A stretch of 64,000 nucleotides of DNA from assembly GCA_016745315.1 (NCBI GenBank), contig CP066886.1, positions 3,782,501 to 3,846,500 of the forward strand, given 5' to 3'. This document shows positions 50,084 to 59,060 of the stretch, one piece after another. How positions within the stretch are numbered: the first letter of the stretch is position 1; each line of letters begins with the position of its first letter. The stretch comes from Arthrospira sp. PCC 9108 (GTDB taxonomy: Bacteria; Cyanobacteriota; Cyanobacteriia; Cyanobacteriales; Microcoleaceae). A program made the translations under genes and the position numbers. Below the pieces are notes generated by a model. It saw only the letters and a program-made list of their open reading frames with translations. It made no database searches and had not been told where the DNA came from.

Positions 50084-50548
50084 AGTAACTCCTACTAGAC
50101 TCTATTCTTTACAATCAAACCGTGACCCGTCTGCATATCCTTATCATTACAATAAGGCGTTGGCTTTTGGTCACATCTCACCCCCTCAAAGGCATTCGCT
50201 TACATTTGTCACTTCTAACTATCTCGACCAGATTGTTAGAGCCTTAGAGGGATTACAACGTTCCGTTTATATGGGCATTCCATCTTTAGATTTGTCCTAT
50301 CCACCGGGGTACTTTAAAGGTCTGTGTAGGTAGTGAAACAATCCTCCTACTCTTCCCCTTGATCTTTTGAGCGCAGCGTGTCAACCTATTTCGCTACTTA
50401 ATAGTGACGATGGTTCAAGTCGGACATTCAGATTTCCTTAGTCATGGATGGTTGGCAGTGGTCGGATTTTTGGGAATAGGTTTTCCCTCACGCCTTCTGT
50501 TCCCCGCTTCAATCTGACGGGTTGTGAATCCTAAAACTGGGGGTGGCT

Positions 50549-51435
50549 GTTATGGTCGAAAGGGAAGTCACCTTCCCCGACTCCACTTCAAAACCGTACT
50601 TGAGACTTTCATCTCATACGGCTCCTGATGTGAATACCCCTTTGTCAGTGGGAACAGGGCTACAACCCCCTGCTTTATGACCTCAACTTTCGGAGCTATA
50701 TACACACGTAGTCATTAACTCGTTTTCGTCATAACACTCTTAGTTGTTGTGGTCTCTATATCCACACCGTGACTAGTGGGCATATCCTAACCATTACAGT
50801 TAGGCATTAGCTTTCAGTCACATCCTTTTCCCTTAAAGGCATACGCTTACACTTTTCGCTACTCCACAAGTACATCCTGCCACTTGAGAGCCAATGAGGG
50901 GTTTAAACGTTCCATCTATGCGGGCATTCCATCTTTAGATTCGTCCTATCCACCGGGGTACTTTAAAGGTCTGTGAAGGTGGTGGTAATATACCCCTTCT
51001 TTTCCCCGTGCTCTTTTGAGCGCAGCGTATCAACCTATTTCGCTACTAGAGTATTACGATGGTTCAAGCCGGACATTCGGTTTCCCTAATCATGGATGGT
51101 TGGCAGTGGTCGCCTCTGGTAGTAGGTTCTACTTCACGCCTTCCGTTCCCCGCTTCAATCCTGGGGTTATGATTCCCAAAACTGGGGGTGGCTATCGCCG
51201 TTACTCTCAACCTTACGTTATACTCAAGGGGTTCACAACTCCCCTCTTTTTTTCGCTCAGTCTTGACCTTGAGTCTCTCTGCCTTATCTGGTTGTCGAAG
51301 CCAGATGTTGAGACACATAGATAGTTATGGGATGGTCAGGGGTGCGAATCCCTTATATTCCACCAAGGGGTGGAAGTCCCACTAGGAGGTTATTTAAGGC
51401 ATTGCAGCCCTATTTCACTCCTAAACGTCTCGCAC
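50549..51435 (-). mobile_element. ORF-less group II intron (887 nt) in domain I of the outer intron
   Basis: 5' GTGCGAGACG at 51435, 3' ...TTTCGACCATAAC at 50549. Flanks AACGGCGAT and AGCCACCCCC join to the intact domain I sequence. Length and sequence match the intron at 46624-47510, while the flanking host sequences differ at several positions, so the two hosts are distinct copies that received the same intron. Confidence 0.92.
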
Positions 51436-51882
51436 ATCGCCGTTACTCTTAACGCAATTGTTAAGGAATCGTTAAGATTTCCGGTTTTGCGTTTTGACCT
51501 TGAGTTCCCTGCCTTGTTTTGTATATTTCTATACCAAACGTTGGGACATATAAACAGTTATGGGGATGGTCAGGAGTGCGCTCCTTATATTCAACCGAGG
51601 GGTTGAAGTCCCCACCAGGCGGTTATTTCGGGTATTGCAACCCTATTTCATGCCTGAACGTCTCGCACCAAATTATAGAATATAGCATTGAGTATCTCAT
51701 GTTAGCCCAATTGCTCAAAATTGACACTCAGCTAACCAGTAGGCGCGATGGTTCCTGGTTGTGGGCTATTTCGGCGATCGCCAAAATTATAGACTGTTTC
51801 CAGTTTTTCTGATGAAACCGGAAACTTCTGGAGTTTTTGTTGAACTTTGGTTATCCTGGTGTGAGCGGCGCGATATTATGTT

Positions 51883-53064
51883 ATGGGGTCAAAACGCAAA
51901 ATTACTAATTGGTTAGAACGTAACTGGGTAACTCCGGCTTATCCTGGTTGGCTGTTAGGGTTTATGACGGTTTTTTTCTTTGGGGCTGCTACTAATACTA
52001 TGGCAGGGTGGCTGTATGTGATTAGTGGTATGGGGTTGGCTTTGTTATTGGCGGCGGCAATTCTGCCAGGGCGGAGTCTTCGTCCCCTTCAGGTTCGCCG
52101 CTACCCTATTACTCCGGTCAGTGTGGGCTCGCGCCTCACTTTTGAACTGGAAATCGAAAACCAGTCGAAAAAATCTTGTCCCCTATTTCAAATTTACGAT
52201 CGCCTCCCCACAGAGTTGGGAGATGCATCGGAGTCTATTGATGTTATTGGACCCGGACAAGTTTATCACTGGAAATATTCCCGTATTACTAAACGCCGGG
52301 GGATTTACCATTGGTCTGGGGTGAGACTGCGATCGGCTTCTCCCCTGGGGTTATTTTGGTGTAGTCGCGATCGCCAAGTTCCTGCTACAGCTATTGTTTA
52401 TCCCACCGTATTGCCTTTAACTGCTTGTCCTATTGTTGATAGCATTGAAGTAGACCAAGGTCCAGAGATTTACTCTTGCTTTCGCCTTGATCAAGCCACA
52501 GAAGGCATTACTCGCACTTTACGCCCTTATCGTATCGGCGACCCTACTAGACTGATTCATTGGCGTTCTAGTGCTCGCTATGGGGATCTACGAGTCCGAG
52601 AATTGGAGGTCGCTATTGGGGGTCAGGAAGTAGTTATTTGTCTTGATAGTGCATTTTCTTGGGACCATGCCGATTTTGAAACCGCCGTTTCTGTGGCTGC
52701 TTCTCTTTATTTCTACGCTCGTCGCGCTCAACTTAATGTACGGCTATGGACTGCCTCCGACGGACTGGTGGAAGGCAATTGGGGCGTTCTCTCCGTTTTG
52801 GCTGGGGTTATGGCGGGTCAATCTAATAGCACCATTGACCGCCCTGATGTTCCACTGATTTGGATTACTCAAAATTCTGACAGTATCATGAGCCTTTCCC
52901 CTCAGAGTCGTTGGCTACTTTGGCCACTGCCTGCCCCACAAAATCATGGCGCGCGCTCCGGGTTGGGGATGCAATATGGCTCCGATGCGATCGCTCCCTG
53001 TCCCGGTGTAAGGATTAATCCCGCTGAACCTCTGGTTCCACAATTGCAGGCCAAAAATAATTGA
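51883..53064 (+). CDS. DUF58 domain protein
   Basis: 393 residues. Two membrane helices at the N-terminus (about 25-65), a beta-rich region, then the DUF58 core with GIYHWSGVRLRSASPLGLF and YRIGDPTRLIHWRSSARYGD. The region after resembles a vWA-like fold. Relatives often occur with MoxR ATPases; none is nearby here. Function unknown, possibly in cell-envelope assembly. The intron nest ends 215 bp upstream of its ATG. Confidence 0.9.
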   Translation: MGSKRKITNWLERNWVTPAYPGWLLGFMTVFFFGAATNTMAGWLYVISGMGLALLLAAAILPGRSLRPLQVRRYPITPVSVGSRLTFELEIENQSKKSCPLFQIYDRLPTELGDASESIDVIGPGQVYHWKYSRITKRRGIYHWSGVRLRSASPLGLFWCSRDRQVPATAIVYPTVLPLTACPIVDSIEVDQGPEIYSCFRLDQATEGITRTLRPYRIGDPTRLIHWRSSARYGDLRVRELEVAIGGQEVVICLDSAFSWDHADFETAVSVAASLYFYARRAQLNVRLWTASDGLVEGNWGVLSVLAGVMAGQSNSTIDRPDVPLIWITQNSDSIMSLSPQSRWLLWPLPAPQNHGARSGLGMQYGSDAIAPCPGVRINPAEPLVPQLQAKNN

Positions 53065-53386
53065 CTTTGACAAGCCGCCCGGCGGGTTTAGTAAGTTAGC
53101 CGATGGGAATCATCCCTGAATGCAGAACCATCCCCTAAATGGGCATTAAAGCGCGGTATTCTCAAAACTAATTGCACCAAGATACTGGGGTTTACCTGCC
53201 GCCGGGTAGGAGATAAGCCGAGGGGGCAGACCTTCACAAACCAAAGTTAGCCCGACTAGATTTGTTTTAGTGACCGTTGATGGTATATGATCAGGATATT
53301 GTAAAGTTTTATGTAGGCTCGCTCATAAATTTGTCCCGTTCAAGACAAATCGAGAAGCCTAGATATTTGAGAGAGGAGAAAACACA
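53065..53386. other. Intergenic region with GC-rich inverted repeats before sodB
   Basis: Two short palindromic pieces are visible (GCCGCCCGGCGGGTTT near 53076 and CCTGCCGCCGGGTAGG near 53196), like remnants of the REP-type palindromes. The second half carries the likely sodB promoter and its GAGAGGAG ribosome site. No gene seen. Confidence 0.45.
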
Positions 53387-53992
53387 ATGGCTTTTGAACT
53401 TCCCAGTTTACCTTTTGATCAGGATGCACTAGAGTCTAGCAAAATGTCCGCTAATACTCTATCCTACCATCATGGTAAGCACCATGCAGCTTATGTCAAA
53501 AACCTTAATGCTGCTATTGAAGGTACAGACATGGCTAATATGTCCCTGGAAGAGATCATCAAAGCCACTTACAATGATCCTTCTAAGTCTGGTATATTTA
53601 ATAACGCTGCCCAAGTCTGGAATCACAGTTTCTTCTGGAAGTGCCTCAAGCCCAATGGTGGTGGTCAACCTACAGGAGCTTTGGCTGACAAGATTCAAGC
53701 AGATTTCGGTAGCTTTGACGCATTCATTCAAGAATTTAAGAACGCAGCGGCTACCCAGTTCGGTAGTGGTTGGGCTTGGCTAGTCCTGGATAATGGCACA
53801 CTGAAAGTTACCAAGACTGCTAATGCTGTTAACCCCATGGTTGAGGGTAAAACTCCCCTGCTAACTCTCGATGTTTGGGAACACGCCTACTATCTGGACT
53901 TCCAAAATGCGCGGCCAGGTTTCATCGATAACTTTATCGAAAATCTGGTTAACTGGGACTTTGTAGCTGAAAATCTCGCGTCTGCCAGCTAA
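53387..53992 (+). CDS. sodB: Iron superoxide dismutase
   Basis: 201 residues, cytosolic. Metal ligands are in SYHHGKHHAAYV, WNHSFFWKCL and LDVWEHAYYLDFQN (His, His, Asp, His). FFWKCLKPNGGGQPTG and the lack of manganese-type residues fit the Fe-SOD of cyanobacteria. It removes superoxide. GAGAGGAG lies 8-9 nt before the ATG. Confidence 0.96.
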   Translation: MAFELPSLPFDQDALESSKMSANTLSYHHGKHHAAYVKNLNAAIEGTDMANMSLEEIIKATYNDPSKSGIFNNAAQVWNHSFFWKCLKPNGGGQPTGALADKIQADFGSFDAFIQEFKNAAATQFGSGWAWLVLDNGTLKVTKTANAVNPMVEGKTPLLTLDVWEHAYYLDFQNARPGFIDNFIENLVNWDFVAENLASAS

Positions 53993-54047
53993 TATCTTTG
54001 ATATTCCTTTCAGCCAACCTAGCTAACCTGCTCTAGCTTAATCTGTA

Positions 54048-54074
54048 CCCCCCCTCAAAGGCAATATTGGGGGG
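54048..54074 (+). terminator. Hairpin after sodB
   Basis: CCCCCC and GGGGGG pair across about 14 nt, 56 nt after the sodB stop. No T tract follows, so it may only protect the transcript end. Confidence 0.35.
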
Positions 54075-54140
54075 CGGTCAGTTGAGAGGGGCGGGTAATT
54101 TTTGATTATTTATCAGTGACTCAGGCGCACTACTGACAGC

Positions 54141-54168
54141 AAAAAAATCCAGTAATCGGACTTGAACC
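54141..54168 (-). other. tRNA-Thr 3'-end fragment, possible attachment-site remnant
   Basis: The minus strand reads GGTTCAAGTCCGATTACTGG followed by A and seven T, matching the 3' end of the tRNA-Thr gene at 57450 over 28 positions with one mismatch, in the opposite orientation. Duplicated tRNA 3' ends are typical marks of integrase-mediated insertion. A truncated gene begins 80 bp away. Confidence 0.55.
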
Positions 54169-54248
54169 TAATACATAGCCTATAACCCCTATTCTACCGC
54201 TGCTTAGGTGTTACTCAAAACCGTAGTAGAGTAACAAGTGAGTAAAAA

Positions 54249-54408
54249 ATGAGTAACGCCGCTAAACTCCCTACAGTGGGGGGAAAGGGTAACTATGATG
54301 AGAGTTACGCTAGATTCCTGAAAGCCTATCAAGACTTTAAGGGGGAATGTCCCAAAGGAGTGACTCTCAAACTACAAAAGTCCGGGACTAGGTACAACCT
54401 ACTATTGC
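54249..54408 (+). pseudogene. Truncated gene of unknown function cut by a group II intron
   Basis: Begins MSNAAKLPTVGGKGNYDESY and runs about 53 codons to GTRYNLLLR, where intron sequence GTGCGAG starts. The layout beside a tRNA fragment and the KLQKSGTRYNLLLR beta-hairpin would fit the start of a phage-type integrase, but this is a weak guess. No 3' exon is found. Confidence 0.5.
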
Positions 54409-54736
54409 GTGCGAGACGTTTAGGAGATAAAATAAGGCTGCGATGCCTGAAATAACCTCCTCGTGGGACTTCTACCCCTTGGTAGAATATAAGGGACTTA
54501 ATGTGATAGCTAAGTAACCCTGACCATCCCATAACTATCTATGTGTCCCAACCTCTGGCTTCGACAACCAGACAACGCAGGAAGACTCAAGGTCAAGACA
54601 GAATGCTGGAAAGATGGACGTTATGAACCCATTTAGTATAGCAGGAAGTTGAGAGTAACGGCGGTAGCCACCCCCAGTTTCAGGAATCACAACCCGTCAG
54701 ATTGAAGCGGGGAACGGAAGGCTCCGAGATACAACC
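54409..54736 (+). mobile_element. 5' fragment of a group II intron, plus strand
   Basis: Starts GTGCGAGACGTTTAGG and continues through domain I (GAGAGTAACGGCGGTAGCCA) until the IS630 element at 54739. The catalytic 3' half is missing. The piece on the far side of the IS is intron sequence in the opposite orientation. Confidence 0.85.
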
Positions 54737-54738
54737 TA

Positions 54739-55697
54739 TAGCACTAGTCAATACGGTTAGGACGCAGCCTTGAGAACAGAATCCATGGCATCATCGAGAG
54801 AATCAAACTGCTCACGTGCAATGGCGAATGCGGGCTTTCAACCACGACCAACATTTCTCTATCTTGTTGAGGTCTGGCGAATAAGGTGGTAGATAGAGCA
54901 AACGGCATTGAGCCGCCTCCACTAGCTCAGGAATCCGTCCCCCTTTATGAAACGTTGCATTGTCTAGCACTAGAGTCTGACCTGGCTTCAGTGTTGGAAT
55001 TAAGATGAACTCCAACCACAACTCAAACACTGTCCGATTACAACAACCCTCAAAGCGATCGGGGGCTAAGAGTTGTTGATGACACCATGCGGCCATATAG
55101 CTCACCCTGCCCTGCCTCTTCCCTGATTTGAGGGCATCGAAGCGTTTTCCTTCCTCGCAGTAACCATAAGGGTAATCCGAGTCCTGACTATTCATGCCGG
55201 CTTCATCGAGGTAGACCACTTCTTGTGGCTCCATATGTTCAATCTGAGCAATAAACTCCTCTCGCTGTTGCTGATCACGTTCTTGGTAGCCGTAAGTTTT
55301 TTTTTCTGGTGAAGCCAATTTTCTTCAAGGCTCTGGATATGGTGCGAGGAGAGATGTCGTCATCCCAAAGTTCAGCCATTGGAGCGGAGGTTTGATCGCC
55401 ATGCTCTTGGGCAAAAGCCTTGAATTTTTGCCAGTCGGTAATTTTGTGGTTATTGCCAGGTCGGTGATTAGGTTTAGGGAGGAAGTCTCCGGTCTGTGCT
55501 TTTCTTGGCAGCCAGAGATTAATGGTGTTCCGGCTGACATGGAAAACTTGACTGGCTTCTGTTTTGGGCATACCGTCTAGTTCAATTGCATCAATAACTT
55601 TTTGTCTGAGGTCGTAACTATAGGGGGCTGGCATTTTTGGTCTTCTTAGTCATCTCGTCCTCTCCATTATACGTCCTAACTTTACTGTCTTGTGCTA
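54739..55697 (-). mobile_element. IS630-family insertion sequence
   Basis: About 960 bp with imperfect inverted ends: TATAGCACTAGT...GTTAGGACG on the left and CGTCCTAAC...CTTGTGCTATA on the right. TA flanks both ends, as expected for the TA target of this family. One transposase gene in two frames fills it. Confidence 0.85.
54757..55634 (-). pseudogene. IS630 transposase in two frames
   Basis: The first frame (55275-55634) has the helix-turn-helix start MPAPYSYDLRQKVIDAIEL and ends near GFTRKK. The second (54812-55318) has the DDE residues: VVYLDEAGMN, LVLDNATFHKGG and NKIEKCWSWLKAR. The frames meet at nine A (55298-55306), a plausible programmed slippage site. A later frameshift near 54815 moves the C-terminal QFDSLDDAMDSVLKAAS to another frame, ending at 54757, so the copy is probably damaged. 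Confidence 0.82.
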
Positions 55698-55699
55698 TA

Positions 55700-56815
55700 T
55701 ATCCATACCGTGACCTGTGGGCATATCCCCACCATGACAATTGGGCTTTAGCTTCTGGTCACATCCTTTACCCTCTAACCATGCGCTTACATTTTTCACT
55801 ACTGCCTTGTGAATAGCATTACTCACTTGTTTATAGGCAGAGCATTAGAGGGGTTACAACGTTCCGTTTATACGGGCATTCCATCTTGAGATTTGTCCTG
55901 TCCACCGGGGTACTTTAAAGGTCTGTGCAGGTAGGTAAAGAAGCCTCCTACTTTTCCCCTTGTTCTTTTGAGCGTAGCGTGTCAACCTATTTCGCTACTA
56001 CAGAGTTACGATGGTTCAAGCCAGACATTCGGTTTCCCTAATCATGGATGGTTGGCAGTGGTCGCGTCTTGGTAGTAGGTTCTACCTCACGCCTTCCGTT
56101 CCCCGCTTCAATCTGACGGGTTATGATTCCTCAAACTGGGGGTGGCTATCGCCGTTACTCTCTACTCATTGTTATCATGGGGTCATAACTTCCCATTCAA
56201 AACAGTTTGTTTGATGACCTTGAGTTCCCTGCCTTGTTTGGGGGTTCAATCCAAACGTTGGGACGTATAAACAGTTATGGGGAATGGTTCTAGGCTCCGA
56301 CCTCTTATCCAGACTCGGGGCTGGCTTCCCAACTAGGAGGTGATTTCAGGCATCACAGCCTTATTTGGTCTCCTAAAGATTTCGCACTCTCTACTCATTG
56401 TTATCATGGGGTCATAACTTCCCATTCAAAACAGTTTGTTTGATGACCTTGAGTTCCCTGCCTTGTTTGGGGGTTCAATCCAAACGTTGGGACGTATAAA
56501 CAGTTATGGGGAATGGTTCTAGGCTCCGACCTCTTATCCAGACTCGGGGCTGGCTTCCCCACTAGGAGGTGATTTCAGGCATCACAGCCTTATTTGGTCT
56601 CCTCAACATTTCGCACTCTCTACTCCCTGATTTCTCAGTTTGTTTATGACCTTGAGTTCCCTGCCTTGCTTAGATTTCTCCAAGCGTCGGGACATATAAA
56701 GAGTTATGGGGATGGTCAGAAGCGAGCTTCTTATATCCAAGCAAGGGATTGGATTCCCCACTAGGAGGTGATTTCAGGCATTACAGCCTTGTTTAGTCTC
56801 CTAAACGTCTCGCAC
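55700..56815 (-). mobile_element. Truncated group II intron with triplicated 5' region
   Basis: True 5' end GTGCGAGACGTTTAGG at 56815, 91 bp upstream of cytM. Intron start-like sequences GTGCGAAATG and GTGCGAAATC recur at 56616 and 56387, giving three copies of the first domain I segment. The rest runs to 55700, where IS630 interrupts before the reverse-transcriptase or catalytic domains. It cannot be self-splicing as it stands. Confidence 0.85.
56159..56616. repeat. Tandem duplication of about 229 bp in intron domain I
   Basis: 56159-56387 and 56388-56616 are nearly the same sequence, each starting (minus strand) with GTGCGAAAT and ending at GAGTAGAGA. A third, more diverged version is 56617-56815. 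Confidence 0.85.
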
Positions 56816-56905
56816 CTTCCGAAACATTATACCGCATGGCCCGTAAATGTTGAATTAATCTTGGATTAAATTTAGCTCTGACAGATTCCACCGATAAATT
56901 CCACC

Positions 56906-57379
56906 TTGAGCGATCGCCACTTGCCCTCAACCCCGGAAAGTATTAAGCTGTACAGTGAACAAGTAAAGTTTTTTGTAGATTCGTGTATTCGTGTAGCTTT
57001 GGATAACCATATTGCCAACACTCATATAACCGAGATCATCCAGCGAGTGGCTTTGGTTGCCCTAGGGCTGATGGTGGTTATTCTCCTCTGGGTCTGGGGA
57101 GTCAGTTCCGTGAAAATTTCCGATCCCTACATTCAAAAAGTGTTGTCACTAACCGGAGACCCAACCCGAGGACACGCTATTTTTGAGATGAACTGTGCGG
57201 GATGTCATGTTAGCCAAGTCGAACATCAAATCGGTCCAAACCTGGAGGACATTTCCCAACGAAAATCACAAATTAGTATTATTCAACAGGTCGTTAGTGG
57301 CAAAACCCCTCCCATGCCTCAGTTTCAGCCTAATCCTCAAGAAATGGCAGATTTATTAAATTATTTGGAACAAATTTAG
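56906..57379 (+). CDS. cytM: Cytochrome cM, membrane-anchored
   Basis: 157 residues from a TTG start. A membrane helix (about 48-72: ALVALGLMVVILLWVWGV-like) anchors a monohaem domain with CAGCH near 96-100 and the Met ligand in TPPMPQFQPNPQEMADLL. It matches CytM of cyanobacteria in length and ending. CytM is linked to respiratory and photosynthetic electron transfer under stress and to suppression of heterotrophic growth. No clear ATG upstream, so the start is uncertain. Confidence 0.88.
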   Translation: MSDRHLPSTPESIKLYSEQVKFFVDSCIRVALDNHIANTHITEIIQRVALVALGLMVVILLWVWGVSSVKISDPYIQKVLSLTGDPTRGHAIFEMNCAGCHVSQVEHQIGPNLEDISQRKSQISIIQQVVSGKTPPMPQFQPNPQEMADLLNYLEQI

Positions 57380-57449
57380 AAAACTATGATATACTAAGAA
57401 ACAGTGGGTCGGTTGAGTGGTTGAAATCATCATTCCAGCTTTACCCCAA

Positions 57450-57521
57450 GCCAGTATAGCTCAGTGGTAGAGCATCCGCCTTGTAAGCGGACGGTCATCG
57501 GTTCAAGTCCGATTACTGGCT
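57450..57521 (+). tRNA. trnT: tRNA-Thr (anticodon TGT)
   Basis: Acceptor GCCAGTA pairs with TACTGGC, D arm GCTCAGTGGTAGAGC, anticodon stem TCCGC/GCGGA with loop CTTGTAA (anticodon TGT) and T arm ATCGGTTCAAGTCCGAT. No CCA is encoded. Seven T follow and likely end transcription. A copy of its 3' end lies inverted at 54141-54168. Confidence 0.95.
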
Positions 57522-57538
57522 TTTTTTGAAAAAGACTG

Positions 57539-58439
57539 GGTAGGGGTCGAGATGGAAGTCGCCTTCCCCCACTCCCATTCAAAACCGTGCTTGATACTTT
57601 CGCATCACACGGCTCCTGATGTAGATACCCCTTGGCAACGGGAACAGGGTTACCAACCCCTGCTTTTGTACTTCAACTTTTGGAGCTAAATACAACATCG
57701 TAGTGTTTAAACTCGCTTTCGCCGTTAAACTCCTGTTGATTGCAGTAACTATATCTACACCGTGACTAGTGGGCATATCCTAACCATTACAATTAGGCCT
57801 TGGCTTTCAGTCACATCCCTTCCCCTTAAAGGCATACGATTACACTTTCACTACTCAACAAGATGTACTTGTCGAGAGCCTAAAAGGGGTTTAAACGTTC
57901 CGTTTATACGGGCATTCCATCTTTAGATTTGTCCTTTCCACCGGGGTACATTAAAGGTCTGTGCACAACGAAACGTTGCTTCTGGGTAGTATATAAAAAC
58001 TCCCACTTTTCCCCATGTTCTTTTGAACGCAGCGTATCAACCTGTTTCGCTGCCCAATGGTTACGATGGTTCAAGCCGGACATTAGGTTTCCCTAATCAT
58101 GGATGGTTGGCAGTGGTCGCGTCTTGGTAGTAGGTTCTACCTCACGCCTTCCGTTCCCCGCTTCAATCTGACGGGTTGTGAATCCTAAAACTGGGGGTGG
58201 CTATCGCCGTTACTCTCAACTTCCTGCTATACTAGGTGGGTCATTACTTCCACCGTTCAAACATTCTGTCTTGACCTTGAGTCCCCTGCCTTGCTTAGAT
58301 TTCTCCAAGCGTTGGGGCATATAAACAGTTATGGGATGGTCAGGGTACGAGTCCCTTATATTCCACCAAGGGGTGGAAGTACCTACTAGGAGGTTATTTC
58401 AGGCATTGCAGCCTTATTTGACTCCTAAACGTCTCGCAC
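57539..58439 (-). mobile_element. ORF-less group II intron (901 nt) next to tRNA-Thr
   Basis: 5' GTGCGAGACG at 58439, 3' ...CTCGACCCCTACC at 57539, domain V-like GGAGCCGTGTGATGCG hairpin near 57580-57615. Closely related to the intron at 62546-63400 in the opposite orientation. It ends about 11 nt past the T tract of tRNA-Thr, antisense to the tRNA. No RT gene. Confidence 0.9.
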
Positions 58440-58552
58440 ATATATCTACCATTGTGGCAATTGCCTTAACCCGATAGTCGTACCTAACTACTCAGATATT
58501 ACTCACAATCTGGTGTTGCATAATAGAAAATGATATTCTCAAATAAATCAAG

Positions 58553-58957
58553 ATGGATTGTCCTTATTGCCAAAGCCATAAAGTAGTCAAAAATGGTCAT
58601 CGTCAGGGAAAACAGAGTTACCTGTGCCGTGAATGTGGTCGCCAATTTCGAGAAAATCCCTGTCCTGGAGGTTACAGTTCTGATGTCAAAGAGCTTTGTG
58701 TGAAAATGTCCCTCAATGGCATGGGATTTCGAGCCATTGAGAGAGTCACTGGTATTTCTCACAACACAATACTTAACTGGGTTAGAGTTGCAGAAACCCA
58801 GATGTGATGAGGAAAACTATGAAATTCCTGAAATAGCTCAAATTGATGAGCTTCAGACTTTTGTGGGTTCAAAAAAAAACCATCTGGGTCTGGACAGTTG
58901 TGAATACCAAACTGCCTGGAATTCTGAAGTTTGTCATAGGCGACCGCTCATTGCTGA
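58553..58957 (+). pseudogene. IS1 transposase, 5' part
   Basis: The N-terminal zinc finger CPYCQSHKVVKNGHRQGKQ and CRECGRQF is followed by a helix-turn-helix (GFRAIERVTGISHNTILNW). The frame stops at 58805; the next frame continues CDEENYEIPEIAQIDELQTF and shifts again at a run of nine A (58872-58880) into TIWVWTVVNTKLPG and FVIGDRSLL. The intron then interrupts. IS1 normally uses frameshifting between its two frames, but two shifts suggest decay as well. Confidence 0.8.
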
Positions 58958-59060
58958 ATTAGGGGTCGAGATAGACCTCACGGTCTACCCCTCCCATTCA
59001 GCAGCAGAACCGTACATGAGAATTTCACCTCATACGGCTCCTAGTTTGACCGTCTCCTTG

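Larger units (their letters stand above)
43781..51668 (-). mobile_element. Outer group II intron hosting nested introns
   Basis: The 5' end is GTGCGAGACG at 51668; the 3' end is ...CTCGACCCCTACT at 43781. Domain V-like sequence is at about 43824-43858 and a reverse-transcriptase/maturase gene lies within. Total 7888 nt, but three other introns sit inside (50549-51435, 48593-49459, 44251-47743). Without them the element is 2641 nt, close to the 2590-nt intron at 58958-61547. Domain V reads GGATCCGTGTG where sister copies read GGAGCCGTRTG, so the conserved AGC triad is changed to ATC. The insertion point is intergenic, between the penicillin-binding protein and the DUF58 gene. Confidence 0.9.

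Noticed and set aside
46446..51606. Open frames of 60-103 codons repeated in several introns
   Set aside because: They lie in structured domain I-IV intron RNA, recur only because the introns are copies, and have no protein features.
51519..51812. 97-codon plus-strand frame across the outer intron's 5' end
   Set aside because: Half of it is antisense intron sequence. After removing the intron a frame of about 56 codons remains, with no recognisable family.
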